Shown here in pieces: positions 23,080-33,905 of a stretch of 64,000 nt of DNA. The translations under genes were made by a program, and so were the position numbers. Origin of the DNA: Delphinus delphis (Eukaryota > Chordata > Mammalia > Artiodactyla > Delphinidae); assembly GCF_949987515.2 (NCBI RefSeq), contig NC_082688.1:80046731-80110730 (forward strand), read 5' to 3'. The first letter of the stretch is position 1, and each line of letters starts with the position of its first letter. The notes beneath the pieces are model-generated. The model was not told the origin of the DNA. It did not search any database and worked only from the letters and a program-made list of their open reading frames with translations.

Positions 23080-23470
23080 CTTCCCGCCGCCGCTTTAAGA
23101 GGGGGGGTGGGCTACCGCGGGGAGGGCGGCCCGCCCGCGGGCCTCCGGCCAGACACTGCCACAAGACTGCGACTGGGGGACGGATCGGGGGAGGGGGCGA
23201 GGGAGCGGCGCCGGCGGGCAGGAGGCGGAACTCAGACTCTGGCCGACTCAGCAGCCCAGCAAGCAAAGTGCAGACTAGGGGCTGGCGCGGACGGGGGCGG
23301 GGCCGAGGCCGAGGCCGCCGGCGGAGCGGGGGCAGGGCCGCCCGTAGGAGCCGCGTTTTCGGGACAGGAGTTGGGGGCGGGGCCGGTATGGGGCGTGGCC
23401 GAGTGCGGGGCGGGGCCTGTGGAGGGTGGGCCGCAGGGGCGGAGCCGTTCGGGGCGGCAGTTGGCAGCCC
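23080..23470 (-). promoter_or_regulatory. B4GALT1: B4GALT1 5' UTR and GC-box promoter
   Basis: Directly upstream of the ATG the minus strand reads TCTTAAAGCGGCGGCGGGAAG, a short 5' UTR stretch like that of other mammals, with A at -3 of the first ATG. There is no clear TATA box. GC boxes (GGGCGG type, read on the plus strand) lie at 23293-23302, 23373-23382, 23405-23417, 23436-23442 and 23451. The murine gene is known to use Sp1-rich housekeeping promoters with two start regions, giving the long and short transcripts. The exact start sites cannot be read from sequence alone. Confidence 0.75.
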
Positions 23471-24124
23471 GCAGCCTTGGAGCTGAGCTCTCAGGTCCTC
23501 ACGCCGCCCTCCTCCGCAGCCTGCCCCATGGGGCTTCGGTCCCTACTAAGCCACTCTTCCTCCTCCTCCTCCTCTTCCTCCGAGCTGCCCCCGAGAGGAG
23601 CCGCCACTTCCTGCGGTGCTGAAGGGCTGGGTTATGCGCCTGGGCCTGCAGCGCGGCGTCAGAGAGGAGGGAGGAGAACAGAGCAGACTGGTCGTGGTCT
23701 TGAGGGGTCGGGGACCGCGGCGGCTTTCCTGACGGTGGACCTCGGTAGACCTGGGGGGAGGGTCAGGAAGAGGGGCGGAGAAGGGTTGCCCAGCAAACGG
23801 CCTCGACGCAGAGCCCGAGGTAGGACAGCGGAAGAGGGAGTCTCTGGGGCGTTCGGAACCCCCTCCCTTGCCCGAGCTAGGCCCCTCTACCGAGGTGGGG
23901 GCCCAGCAACTAGGCGCGGCTCATCCGGCGCCCTGCGGAAAAGAAAGTGGACGAGTCTCCACCTCTCTGAGCTCACTGTCCTACAGCGCAGGTTAGGGGA
24001 TCCCAGAGACCCGCCCAGCTAGGTTGTGGGGATGCGTGGGAGGGTGTCAAAGAGCCCCAGTGACTCCCACGCCGACATGCAGGAGGAGATCAGCCGGCTT
24101 TATTTACAGTCCGCGCGGGCCTGG

Positions 24125-24265
24125 ACACAATGTCATGAAGTAGGAATTGCTCCCATTTTATAGATAGAATTCAAGGCTCAGGAAGGTTAAGAAGCTTGCT
24201 TAGGATCCCATAGCTGGTGAGAGGCAGAGGCAGAATTCTGGCTCTAAAACCTTTATTTACCACTT
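24125..24265 (-). repeat. MIR
   Basis: Immediately upstream of the CpG island. CCCATTTTATAGATAGAATT, AGGCTCAGGAAGGTTAAGAA, CATAGCTGGTGAGAGGCAGA are the reverse MIR core. Confidence 0.8.
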
Positions 24266-24484
24266 GTTGATTTGCAAGTAAGGGCTGGAAGCTGTGTGGG
24301 TGAGAGGTTTAGGCACTGAAGTCACTTGGTTCAAATTTGACCCAGAGGCCACTCGTCAGGCCCACCTGGTTGCCTGAGTGAGCAGGGACACTTCATTTCT
24401 GAGAAGGACTCATGGAGGTGCTGTCACTTATGTGGATGGGGAAGCTGAGGGCTGTGGCAGCCTACTCTGAAGTGGAGGAAATAA
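24266..24484. other. Unassigned flanking DNA
   Basis: No gene or repeat recognised. Confidence 0.4.
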
Positions 24485-24665
24485 TAACAATGCTACCATA
24501 GGCTGAGAGTTTCCTATATACCAGTCAGACACAAGTGTTAACTGCTTTACATACATTGCCTCAATCCTAACAACACCATGAAGTGGGCAGTTGTTACTCT
24601 CACCATTTCATGGATGAGAAAACTGAGGCTCAGGAGTTGACATGTGGTTGTGATCACACAGAATC
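24485..24665 (-). repeat. MIR
   Basis: Reverse MIR with TGCTTTACATACATTGCCTC, CACCATGAAGTGGGCAGTTG, TTCATGGATGAGAAAACTGA and GTTGTGATCACACAG. Confidence 0.85.
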
Positions 24666-24789
24666 TACTTTCTTCACTTGGCTTCCTGGACATCAGGCTT
24701 TTCTGATCTTCCTCATTTCACTGGCCACTCCTCTGTCTCTTTTCTGGGCTTCTCTTTTTCCTGGTTGTTGAAGGCCCCAGGCCATAGTC

Positions 24790-25800
24790 CATCATGCTCT
24801 TTTCTGTCTACACAGAAAAGAGTGTGATTTATATTCAGTAATACCTGTATGCTGATGACTGCAAAATTTTCCATCTCCAGCCCTGACCAAACAACTCATA
24901 TTCCACTCCCTCTTACTGGCATCTCAAACTCAGCACCTACGCCCTACACTCCACTCCCATTCTTACTTACCTCAGAGAATGGCACTGTTGTTCATCCATT
25001 TCCCCCAAGCCCCGAACCTAAAAGGTGTCCTCAATGTGCTTTTCTTATTCTTAAATGCCATTTCCAATCCCTCAGCAAGTCTTGTCAGTGCTGCCTTCAA
25101 ATTATCAGAATTAACCACTTGCTAATTCTGCTCTAACTGTCCTGGACCAAGCCACCATCATGTTGACCTGGGTTATAAGGTAGCCTCCTACTTGGTCACC
25201 CTGCTTCTACCTCCACCATGCCCCCTCCCCAGTCTATTCTCCAAACAGCAGCTAGGGAGATCTTTGTAAGCGTAAATCAATTCATGCCATTTTATTGAGA
25301 ACGAACTCCAACTTCGTAGAAGCCCCGTCTAATCTGGTTTCTATCTCTATTCCCCACCCTCTTCTCCTATCACCCTCTACCACGCTCTATGTACTTTAGC
25401 CACACTGACCTACCTGCTGCTATTCCTTGAACTTGCCCTGTTACTTCCTGCCTCAGGACCTTTTTACTTGCTGTTCACTTAGCCTGAAACACTTATGAAA
25501 TACTTAGCCCCATACTTCATTCAGATCTCTCAAATGTCACCTTATGAGAGAGGTCTTCTCAGACTACACTATGTAGAATAGTCCCCCAACCAAAGCTGCT
25601 TAACCTGCTTGATTTTTTTCAGAGTAGGTATCACTACCCAGAATTATACATTTAATTTATTGTTTGTTGTCTGTCTGTCTCAATAGAAGATCAGCTGCAT
25701 GAGTGCAAGAACTTTCTCTCTTGTTCACTACTATATCCTCAGCTCCTAGAAATGAACCGGACACGTAGTTGGCACTGAATAGATATTTGTTAAAATACTT
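24790..25800 (+). mobile_element. L2 LINE 3' portion
   Basis: About 1 kb of L2 in one orientation: TGTATGCTGATGACTGCAAA, ACTGGCATCTCAAACTCAGC, ATCCCTCAGCAAGTCTTGTC, then the tail GTCACCTTATGAGAGAGGTC, CAATAGAAGATCAGCTGCAT and GGCACTGAATAGATATTTGT. It covers the end of the L2 ORF and its 3' UTR. No intact frame. Old, shared by mammals. Confidence 0.82.
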
Positions 25801-25934
25801 GTTAATGAATGCTTATGATCATCTTGATAATGTGGGAAGGGAAGAGGGGAAGAACTATTGTAGTTAGAACACAAATTCAAGAGTCGTTCACCAGGGAACT
25901 GGTGAGGGTGAAGCTGGCCCCAACAGTCTATGCC

Positions 25935-26245
25935 TAGACTGTCATACAGAATGAAGTAAGTCAGAAAGAGAAAAACAATGTGGAATCTAGAAAAATGGTA
26001 CAGATGAACCAGTTTGCAAGGCAGAAATAGAGACACAGATGTAGAGAACAAATGTATGGACACCAATGGGGGGAAGGGGAGACTGGGATGAATTGGGAGA
26101 TTGGGATAGACATAGATACACTAATATGTATAAAACAGATAACTAATAAGAACCTGCTGTATAGCACAGGGAACTCCACTTCGCTGTACAGTAGAAACTA
26201 ACACAACATTGTAAAACAACTATATCCCAATTTAAAAAAATTATA
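25935..26245 (+). mobile_element. L1 3' UTR fragment (artiodactyl/cetacean type)
   Basis: AGAATGAAGTAAGTCAGAAA, TGTGGAATCTAGAAAAATGG, AGAACCTGCTGTATAGCACA and AACTAACACAACATTGTAAA are the typical 3' UTR of this L1 lineage. 5'-truncated insertion. Confidence 0.85.
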
Positions 26246-26314
26246 AAAGGAACAGAAAAAAAAAAGCAATTCACTGCCATTTAAAAATGAAAGAATAAAA
26301 AAAGAGTTACATAT

Positions 26315-26915
26315 AAAAAAAAAGAAAGAGAGGGCTTCCCTGGTGGCGCAGTGGTTGAGAGTCCGCCTGCCGATGCAGGGGACACGGGTTTGTGCCCCGG
26401 TCCGGGAAGATCCCACATGCCGCGGAGCGGCTGGGCCCGTGAGCCATGGCCGCTGAGCCTGCGCGTCCGGAGCCTGTGCTCCACAACGGGAGAGGCCACA
26501 ACAGTGAGAGGCCCGCGTACTGAGAAAAAAAAAAAAGAGAAAAACAAATATCATATGTTAACGCATATATGTGGAATCTAGAAAAATGGTATAAATGATC
26601 TTATTTGCAAAATAGAGACACAGATGTAGAGAACAAATGAATGGACACCAAGGGAGGAAGTGGGTAGATGGGATGAATTGGGAGATTGGGATTGATGTAT
26701 ACACACTATTGACACTATGTGTAAAATAGATAATTAATGAGAAACTACTGTATAGCTCAGAGAACTCTACTCAGTGTCCTGTGGTGACCTAAACGGGAAG
26801 GGAATCCAAAAAAGAGGGAATATATGTATACATATAGCTGATTCACTTTGCTGTACATTAGAAACTAACACAACATTGTAGAGCAACCATACTCCAATAA
26901 AAATTAATTAAAAAA
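26315..26915 (+). mobile_element. Second L1 3' UTR fragment, split by a SINE
   Basis: Same L1 region as the preceding fragment: GAAAGAG|SINE|AGAAAAACAAATATCATATG, then TGTGGAATCTAGAAAAATGG and the full end ATACTCCAATAAAAATTA. The SINE at 26333 lies near its 5' border. It also carries a copy-specific stretch near 26775-26820. Confidence 0.8.
26333..26532 (+). repeat. CHR-type SINE, short form
   Basis: Starts GGCTTCCCTGGTGGCGCAG and ends GCGTACTGAG plus poly(A). Flanks AAAAGAAAGAGAG and AAAAAGAGAAAAAC are compatible with a target duplication in A-rich DNA. Confidence 0.92.
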
Positions 26916-27788
26916 AAATGAAAGTATTTGCCCTGTTGGGCCATCACACACACAAAAAAAGATGATAGTAACATATAATGTTTATTTATTTTGATGATTG
27001 TGGTTATGTTGGAAATATGCACATAAGGTTTTGGGTAATGTGGCATCATGTCAGAAATTTACTCTCAAAGAGTCCAAAAAAGTATTTGTACTAAACTTGC
27101 AACTTTCCTGTAAGTTATCTTTTCCCGTACAGATCCAACATACAATGGGAAGACAGAGACAGGAAAATCATAATAGAAACTCCCACTTAAAAAGGGGTAA
27201 TAAAAGGTACATAGCGGTCCTTAGGTCTTTAGGAAATCTGAGATCCAATAGCGCAAATGTCACCAATTCCCCCTGCTCCAGGAGCAGGGAATGTGATTCT
27301 CTGTGGCTCTTCACCCTCCGGGCTCTTGGCTCCATCCTCTGGGTCATTCCTCCTTTCCCTTGTTTGCAGCAGAGTAATTTGTTCAGTCTGCTTCGCTAAG
27401 TGCCCAGTGTCCTCATTTCATTTGAACTGTCTTTGCCTATTTTAATCCAAGCTAGTGGTACTTATGCTGGTACAATTCTCTTGGAGGGGAAGAAAATAAA
27501 CAAAAATATTGTGCATTTCCCATGAACCTTATTGAGTTTCACTCCATTAGACAAAAACTATATCCCCAAATCTTAAGATAAGTTCCTACCTTCTTTAGGC
27601 TGTGAGTCGGGGTACTATGGGACAAATCCTTAAGATTCTTAGAAGCACTTTTGTCTAGCTGAGAGGTCTATAAGACACTGCTTGAAATCTATGAGATCGT
27701 AAAGAGTCACAGTCACATTCTTGACTTTATCCAAACTTTACTGGGAGTGCCCTAGAATTAATCTTTTCTCTAGGTTTTAGTTTACTTT
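26916..27788. other. Unassigned flanking DNA
   Basis: A short CA run lies at about 26945-26955. No gene or clear repeat. Short frames only. Confidence 0.4.
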
Positions 27789-27798
27789 GAGTAAGCTG

Positions 27799-28020
27799 GG
27801 GTTTTTTTTTTTTTTTTTTTTTTTTTTTGCAGTACGCGGACCTCTCACTGCTGTGACCTCTCCCGTTGCGGAGCACAGGCTCCGGACGCGCCGGCTCAGT
27901 GGCCATGGCTCACGGGCCCAGCCACTCGGCAGCATGTGGGATCCTCCCGGACCGGGGCACGAACCCGTGTCCCCTGCATCGGCAGGCGGACTCTCAACCA
28001 CTGCGCCACCAAGGAAACCC
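27799..28020 (-). repeat. CHR-type SINE, short form
   Basis: Poly(T) of about 27 at the left. Exact 10-bp target duplication GAGTAAGCTG at 27789-27798 and 28021-28030. Reverse complement of the short SINE throughout. Confidence 0.95.
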
Positions 28021-28030
28021 GAGTAAGCTG

Positions 28031-29632
28031 TTTTTGCAGTCAAAAACCTTGATTGGGGTTTCTTAGAAAAACTAGGTGGTTTTCTGCTTCATATAGTGTC
28101 AGCTGGGGTAATAGAATGTCTGGAAGTTATAGATGGCCTCATTCACATGGCTAAAAGTTAGTGCTGGTTGCTGTCTGGGTGTTTAGCTGGAACCCTTAGC
28201 CAAAGGTCTCAGTTTTCCTCTATGTGGACCTCTCCACATGACTGCTTGGGCTTCCTAACAGCATGGCAGCTAGACTCTAAGAAGGCATATTCCAAATGCA
28301 TAGGAGGGAGTGGAAGATCTGTTAAGGTCAAGTCTTGGAAGTTATTCAGTGACACATTCTATCATTCATATGCCACATTCTATCAGTCAGAACAAGTCAC
28401 AGAGCCAGCCCAGATACAAGAGGAGAGGAAATAGACTTCACCTCTTGATGAGAGATGTGGTAAAGAATTTGTGGTCATCTTTAATCCACCACAACACAAA
28501 CTGTTTCTCAGGATGGTACTCCCATCCACACTTTCTTTTGAGTGTCCAGCTGGACTTCTTCCCATGACCTGAAGTGAGGTTGGCTTCCTCCTCTCACTCT
28601 TTACCCCAAACCCACAAAGTGCCTCCAGCACTGGGTCTGTGCCCCACAAAGTGACCTTGGCCATCCATTCCCAGCAACATCTATACTCAGGACAGGATAT
28701 ACCCACAATCTGTTGGGATGAGTTCCTTCCCTCAAGTGCTACTTCCTCAGATCCTAGAAAGGCCAGCAGAAGCCTGAGAACTGCCTTCAATACTGTATCT
28801 GAAAGTCTGTTAGAATGTCCGATCTGTCTTATTGCCATAATGATGCTACATAGCAAATAACCACCAAATCTAAGTGCTATACAACAATAAAGCATTTATT
28901 TCTCTCTCATGTGTCCATGTGTTAGCTGGGGCAGCTCTGCTTAAGGCTATAGGTCTGTAAGTTGGCTAGATGAGTCTACTCCATGTGTCTCTATTCTGTG
29001 ATACCTACCAAGGGCATGTTTTTCACATGGTAATGGCAAAAGCACAAGATGGGTGAGCAAAAAATCCATTGCCTCTTAGAGACTATGCTTGGAGTGGTCA
29101 CTTCTACACTCCGTGAGCCAAAGCAAATCACTTGGCCAACCCAACATTAGCAGGACAAGAAAGTGTATTCTGTCTCTAGTGGGAGGGACTTCAAAGTCAC
29201 ATGGCAAAGGGATTGGGTACAGGGAGTGGGAAGAATTCAGAATAATGCAATCTTCCATTCCTTTTTTTTTTTTTAATAACTCACAATTTGTAATTCCTCT
29301 GGTCTCCCCACCTCCAGTTTCCTGCCCTTCCCAACCTGTCCTATGGACTTGATCAGATTTAAGAATTGGAGAGAAGTTGGAAGGACACCAACTCTTCCTT
29401 CACCCCCACACAGTAGGATCCCCCAACACAATATACTCTCTGAGAGTTCATCCAGTTTTGTGTGCACACCTCCAGCGACAGTGAACTCACTATATTATGA
29501 GGCAGCCTGCTCTGTTGTGGATATCACAGACCCAACAATTAAACCCTTCTCGTTTTAAGCTGAAACTCACTAGTAGCAGTGATGCTAGCTATGTTCCATG
29601 GAGCCACAGAGGATAAACTGAATCCTCTTTCA
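28031..29632. other. Flanking DNA with two possible old interspersed-repeat pieces
   Basis: The stretches 28090-28500 (TGTGGACCTCTCCACATGAC, CTCTTGATGAGAGATGTGGT) and 28840-29240 (CAACAATAAAGCATTTATTT, AGTGGGAGGGACTTCAAAGT) read like widespread mammalian repeats that I cannot name with confidence. No gene is supported. Confidence 0.4.
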
Positions 29633-29646
29633 CTTGATGGTCTTTA

Positions 29647-29923
29647 TTTTTATTTTATTTTTTTCTGCGTTCGGTCTTCGTTGCTGCGTGCAGGCTTTCT
29701 CTTGTTGCGGGGAGCAGGGGCTAGTCTTCATTGTGGTGCACGGGCTCTAGGCACGCGGGCTCTAGGTGCGCGGGCTTCAGTAGTTGTGGCACGTGGGCTC
29801 AGTAGTTGTGGCACACGGGCTTAGTTGCTCCACGGCATGTGGGATCTTCCCGGACCAGGGATCGAACCTGTGTCCCCTGCACTGGCAGGCAGATTCCTAA
29901 CCACTGTGCCATCAGGGAAGTCC
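29647..29923 (-). repeat. CHR-type SINE, long form
   Basis: Reverse complement of the long form. Exact 14-bp target duplication CTTGATGGTCTTTA at 29633-29646 and 29924-29937. The GCGGGCTCTAGG unit is repeated inside (29743-29775). Confidence 0.95.
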
Positions 29924-29937
29924 CTTGATGGTCTTTA

Positions 29938-30254
29938 ACTTATTTAAAAAGATCAGACATATGCCTTCTCCCAACCTAAAGACAATTCCTCTCTAGGCTG
30001 ACTAATACCTATCATTTCTACTGTTCTTCATGCTTCATAGTTGAGTTCCTTCCCTGTCTTGATCATTCTTCTTTGACCAGGCTCTAGCTTGTCACTTTCC
30101 TCCATAAAAGACCAGTGCCCAGGACTGAATTCAACATTCCAGCTGGGGTCTCAGCAACGGAAGAGAACAGGACCATCACTCACCTCCATAGTCCCAAATA
30201 CTGTACTTTCACCAATGCCTTCTAACACAACTTTCACTTTTTGATGTTCATGTT
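29938..30254. other. Unassigned flanking DNA
   Basis: No gene or repeat recognised. Confidence 0.4.
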
Positions 30255-30270
30255 AAAGACAGAGCTGAAG

Positions 30271-30486
30271 GGGCTTCCCTGGTGGCGCAGTGGTTGAGAG
30301 TCCGCCTGCCGATGCAGGGGACACAGGTTCATGCCCCGGTCTGGGAGGATCCCACATGCCACGGAGTGGCTGGGCCCATGAGCCATGGCCGCTGAGCCTG
30401 CGCGTCCAGAGCCTGTGCTCCGCAACTGGTGAGGCCACAGCAGTGAGAGGCCCGTATACCGCAAAAAAAAAAAAAAAAAAAAAAAA
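30271..30486 (+). repeat. CHR-type SINE, short form
   Basis: Exact 16-bp target duplication AAAGACAGAGCTGAAG at 30255-30270 and 30487-30502, with a poly(A) tail of about 26. The perfect duplication and long tail point to a fairly recent insertion. Confidence 0.96.
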
Positions 30487-30502
30487 AAAGACAGAGCTGA
30501 AG

Positions 30503-31153
30503 ACAAATCCTGGAACAGTGGAAACTTGAATCCTTTTAAAAACAGTCCTTGTACCAATCAAGGTTTTTGATTGCATAAACAGTTAATTACACCACTGCTC
30601 TGCCACGGCCACCACTGCCAGGGAACACTCAACATCACCACTGCAGGACTGGTCAAGCTGCTGTTGCTGTTGCCATGAATACTTCCTACACTACATCTGC
30701 CCCTTAAATTCACCTCCTAAAAATTAAAAGTCCTTGGTGGGAGTGGCTGAGCCTAATTCACATGATTGAGTCCTGGCTGCAAGGAAGTGAAAAGGAAAAT
30801 CTTCCCCTTTCTGCTTCCATGGTGGGAGCCAGGGCACTACAGCCCTCTAGTACTAAATTATTATTAGAAAATTCTTGCAAAATAAGATAGGGGTTTGCAT
30901 GCTGAGTGGACAAATGTAATGACATAGGTTCACTCATTTAGCAGGTTACTTTTCCTCTTAATCATACTGTCATCTAACCTATATTTCCCATTTTATCCAC
31001 ACAAGGATATCATGGCAGAGATTGTTAAAAGCCTTACTGAAGACCCAGTTTACTAACAGACAGGCTATCAAATGCAGCTCTGTGACCTGTCAGTTCAGGG
31101 ACCTGTCAAAAAAGAAATTTGATTGTCCTTGCCCTAAATTGTTCTGAGAAATC
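30503..31153. other. Unassigned flanking DNA
   Basis: No gene recognised. A TGACTCA-like or other regulatory cluster is not evident. Confidence 0.35.
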
Positions 31154-31167
31154 TCTCCTTCCTTTAT

Positions 31168-31539
31168 TTTTTAAAAAATTTATTTATTTATTTATTTATT
31201 ATTTTTTCGCTGCATTGCGTCTTCTTTGCTGCACGTGGGCTTTCTCTAGTTGCGACGAGTAGGGGCTACTCTTCATTGCGGTGCATGGGCTTCTCATTGT
31301 GGTGGCTTCTCTTGTTAAGGAGCTTGTTGCTCTTGTTGCTCCAGGCGCACAGGCTTCAGTAGTTGTGGCACACAGGCTCAGTAGTCGTGGCTCAGGGGCT
31401 CTAGAGCGCATGCTCAGTAGTTGTGGCACACAGGCTTAGCTGCTCCCCAGCATGTGGGATCTTGCCAGACCAGGGATCGAACCTGTGTCCCCTGCACTGG
31501 CAGGCAGATTCTTACCCACTGCACCACCAGGGAAGTCCC
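31168..31539 (-). repeat. CHR-type SINE, long form
   Basis: Reverse complement of the long form with a (TTTA)n tail. Target duplication TCTCCTTCCTTTAT (31154-31167) versus TCTACTTCCTTTAT (31540-31553), one mismatch. Confidence 0.93.
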
Positions 31540-31553
31540 TCTACTTCCTTTAT

Positions 31554-31890
31554 ATTTAAAAAAATCTATTGTTGGATGAGAGCATAGTCTGCAGAATCAA
31601 CTTTTTCGCCCTGTAATGGACAGGTGTTAATTTTGTCTTCCCTGTATTCACTCCTCATTCTGGTAAAAGATGTCCACTCTTCCCCATGTGGTTGGGATAG
31701 TCTAACCTCACCACGGTCCCCTTAATGGATGTGGGACTCATATCTGGCCAATGAGAGCACTGTTTCCCTTCAGCCACAGTGATACGTTCAGGAAGCAAAG
31801 ATCCCCTCCGCCCCAAAATTTCTGTATGTGTTGAGAAAAAAGCCTCTTCCTTTCCTCTAGGGTGGCCAGCCTGGAGTTGCTGAGGGTATC
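31554..31890. other. Unassigned DNA flanking an LTR
   Basis: Possibly part of an older repeat that the LTR at 31891 interrupted. I cannot name it. No gene. Confidence 0.3.
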
Positions 31891-32343
31891 GTATTAGTTT
31901 TCTAGGACTCCCTAGCAAACTGCCACATGCTTGTTGGCTTAAAACAACAGAAGTTTACGCTCTCACAGTTCTGAAAGCTAGAAGTCCAAACACAAGATGT
32001 CAGCAGGGCCATGCTCCTTCTGAAAGCTCTACGGAAAAAATCCTGCCTTGCCTCTTTTATCTTCAGTGGCTCCCAGCAGCCTTGGCATTCCTTGGCTTCC
32101 AGCTGCGTCACTCCAATCTGCCTCTGTCTTCATACGGCCTTCTCTGTGTGTATCTTTTTCTTCTGTTGATGCGTCCTCTTCTTATTAGGGCACAAATCAC
32201 TGTAAATAGGGCCCACCTTAATCCAGTATGACCTCATCTTGCCTTAACTAATTACATCTGCAAAGACCCTCTTTCCAAATAAAATCGATTCTGAGGTTTT
32301 GGGTAGACATGAATTTGGGAGGTTCACTATTCAGCCCCCTACA
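31891..32343 (-). mobile_element. Solo LTR, MaLR/ERVL-like
   Basis: On the minus strand it begins TGTAGGGGGCTGAATAGTG and ends near AGAAAACTAATAC. In between are TTGGAAAGAGGGTCTTTGCA, ATTAGTTAAGGCAAGATGAG and CTAGCTTTCAGAACTGTGAG. The 44839 LTR has the same order, so they are one family. No internal sequence is attached. Confidence 0.75.
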
Positions 32344-33714
32344 GCTACCATGCAGAAAGAGCCTGCCTAAGAAGCCAAAAAGGAGGCAGGGGGGTGTGCC
32401 CTGCTATGCCCATATCAGACTCTCCCTGGACTGATCGGTTATGTGAACTGGCAAATCCCCTTTCCCTTTTTCCCCTTAAGTCTGTTCGAAGTAACAGAAA
32501 GAAACTAACTACCACCCCTCCTTTTTCAAAACTGGAAGATCATTTGCACATGACCAATGTTCCAGACTTCTGCCTACTGCACTCATCCTCCAAAATCTCT
32601 GACAGGGATTGAGCAATCTCATTTGGAAGTTCTCTTAGTGCCTTGGATTGACTTCATTTGGCCAGGAAACAAATTTATTTTGAGCAGCTGGACAATCTCT
32701 TGCAATGTCTTCCAGCTTTATACAGACCACAAAGAGAAGTGGGCCCAGAAGTGAAGAGTGATTACTGCCCAAGTTCCCGAGGCTTCTTGCCCCATTTGTC
32801 CCTCCTGAGACCTAATAGCATTTCTGCCCATGGATTCTGTGCCTCAGGATCCATTCTCCTTCTACTGGAATCTTCCAGGTGTTGCACGAGTGAATTTCAG
32901 ATCTTTACAATCAAAGAGACTGACAAAGAGCCATGGTCATATAACAGGTGGGGACAAATCAGAGAGGGTGAAAGGTAAGGGCTGCTGAGCCTAGGAATGC
33001 AAGTCAACGTGGGTCACCGAGCAAGTGAGTAGAGGAGAGGCCATCCTGGCAGGAATGAAGTTTCAGGAACCAGAATAGAAACTTGCTCCCAGCAGGCAGA
33101 GCGAGCTGGGCCCTGCCCAGACTTCCTTGGAAGCCACCTGGCCTGCCTGCCAATCCTCACCTGGGAACTTCCCAGTTTCTCTAGTTGTGTAAGACTGGCC
33201 ACGCCAGAAGGCACCTGTTCCCACTAGGTTCTGAGGGCTACAGTGTCCCTGCTTTGTTGCCACCTGATATTGTAGTCCTCCCCTCCTAAGTGTCTGGAAA
33301 GAGCTGCTGCCAGCTGGTTGTTATTCTGCTCACCTTCCCCATCAGCACGTCACTCTGTCAGTCTCTAGCCCGGGAGTGTGAGGAGGAAGTTGGCCTGCAG
33401 GTTGGTCCTGAAGACGATGATCCAAGCCCAGCCCTTTCGTTACAGGTAGGATGATCAACTTACCCCTGTTAGCCCACAGTGGCCCCAGTTTTAAAACTGA
33501 AAATACACAGCCCAGGACCCCTCTCAGTTGTGGGAAAACTAGGAGAGTTAATCAGCCTAATTATAGAGCCCCCAGGTCCTCAGTGGAAGCCTGCCTTAGC
33601 ATTGTGCCTCAAAGGCACCATCCCAGGTCTGGGGTCTCCAGCCTCCAAATCCTACTCTCCTAAGGATTCTCATACAACTGGCATTTCTGAAACCACCGCA
33701 TCTCTCCATAGGCC
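32344..33714. other. Unassigned flanking DNA
   Basis: Mostly unique-looking. The open frames are short, without domains, and include overlapping pairs on both strands. No gene is supported. Confidence 0.4.
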
Positions 33715-33905
33715 TGCAGGCAGTATGGCAAGTTAAGTGCACAGATTCTGAAGCCTTCCTAACTGGGTGAGCTTAGGCAGCTATCTAACCTCTCAGTGCC
33801 CCACTGGAAAGTCGTACCGATAATAGTACAGCTAGCTCGTCGTGTTGCTGTGAGAAAAGTGAGAATAGTCCCTGACTGTATAAATGTTGGCAACTATTCC
33901 CATGC
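33715..33905 (+). repeat. MIR
   Basis: Nearly complete forward MIR: AGCACAGATTCTGAAGCC-like head, GTGAGCTTAGGCAGCTATCT core, ATAATAGTACAGCTAGCTCG, GTTGCTGTGAGAAAAGTGAG. Confidence 0.85.

Larger units (their letters stand above)
22600..24010. other. CpG island over B4GALT1 exon 1 and promoter
   Basis: This stretch is strongly GC-rich with CpG kept at high density, in contrast to the CpG-poor DNA on both sides. It covers exon 1, the 5' UTR, the GC-box cluster and about 500 bp further upstream. It includes a TCC-rich stretch at about 23556-23582. Long open frames on both strands here follow from the lack of AT-rich stop codons and are not taken as genes. Islands of this kind often fire in both directions; an antisense non-coding RNA (B4GALT1-AS1) is annotated in human. 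Confidence 0.85.

Noticed and set aside
22514..24022. Long plus-strand frames across the CpG island (up to 213 codons)
   Set aside because: Low-complexity Arg/Gly/Ala products from GC-rich DNA, partly antisense to B4GALT1 exon 1. Expected by chance where stop codons are rare.
26351..26581. Open frames that encode products like [19 protein letters not shown], found at many sites on both strands
   Set aside because: They are translations of the CHR-type SINE. The same peptide recurs in every short-form copy, so it follows from the repeat and is not a gene.
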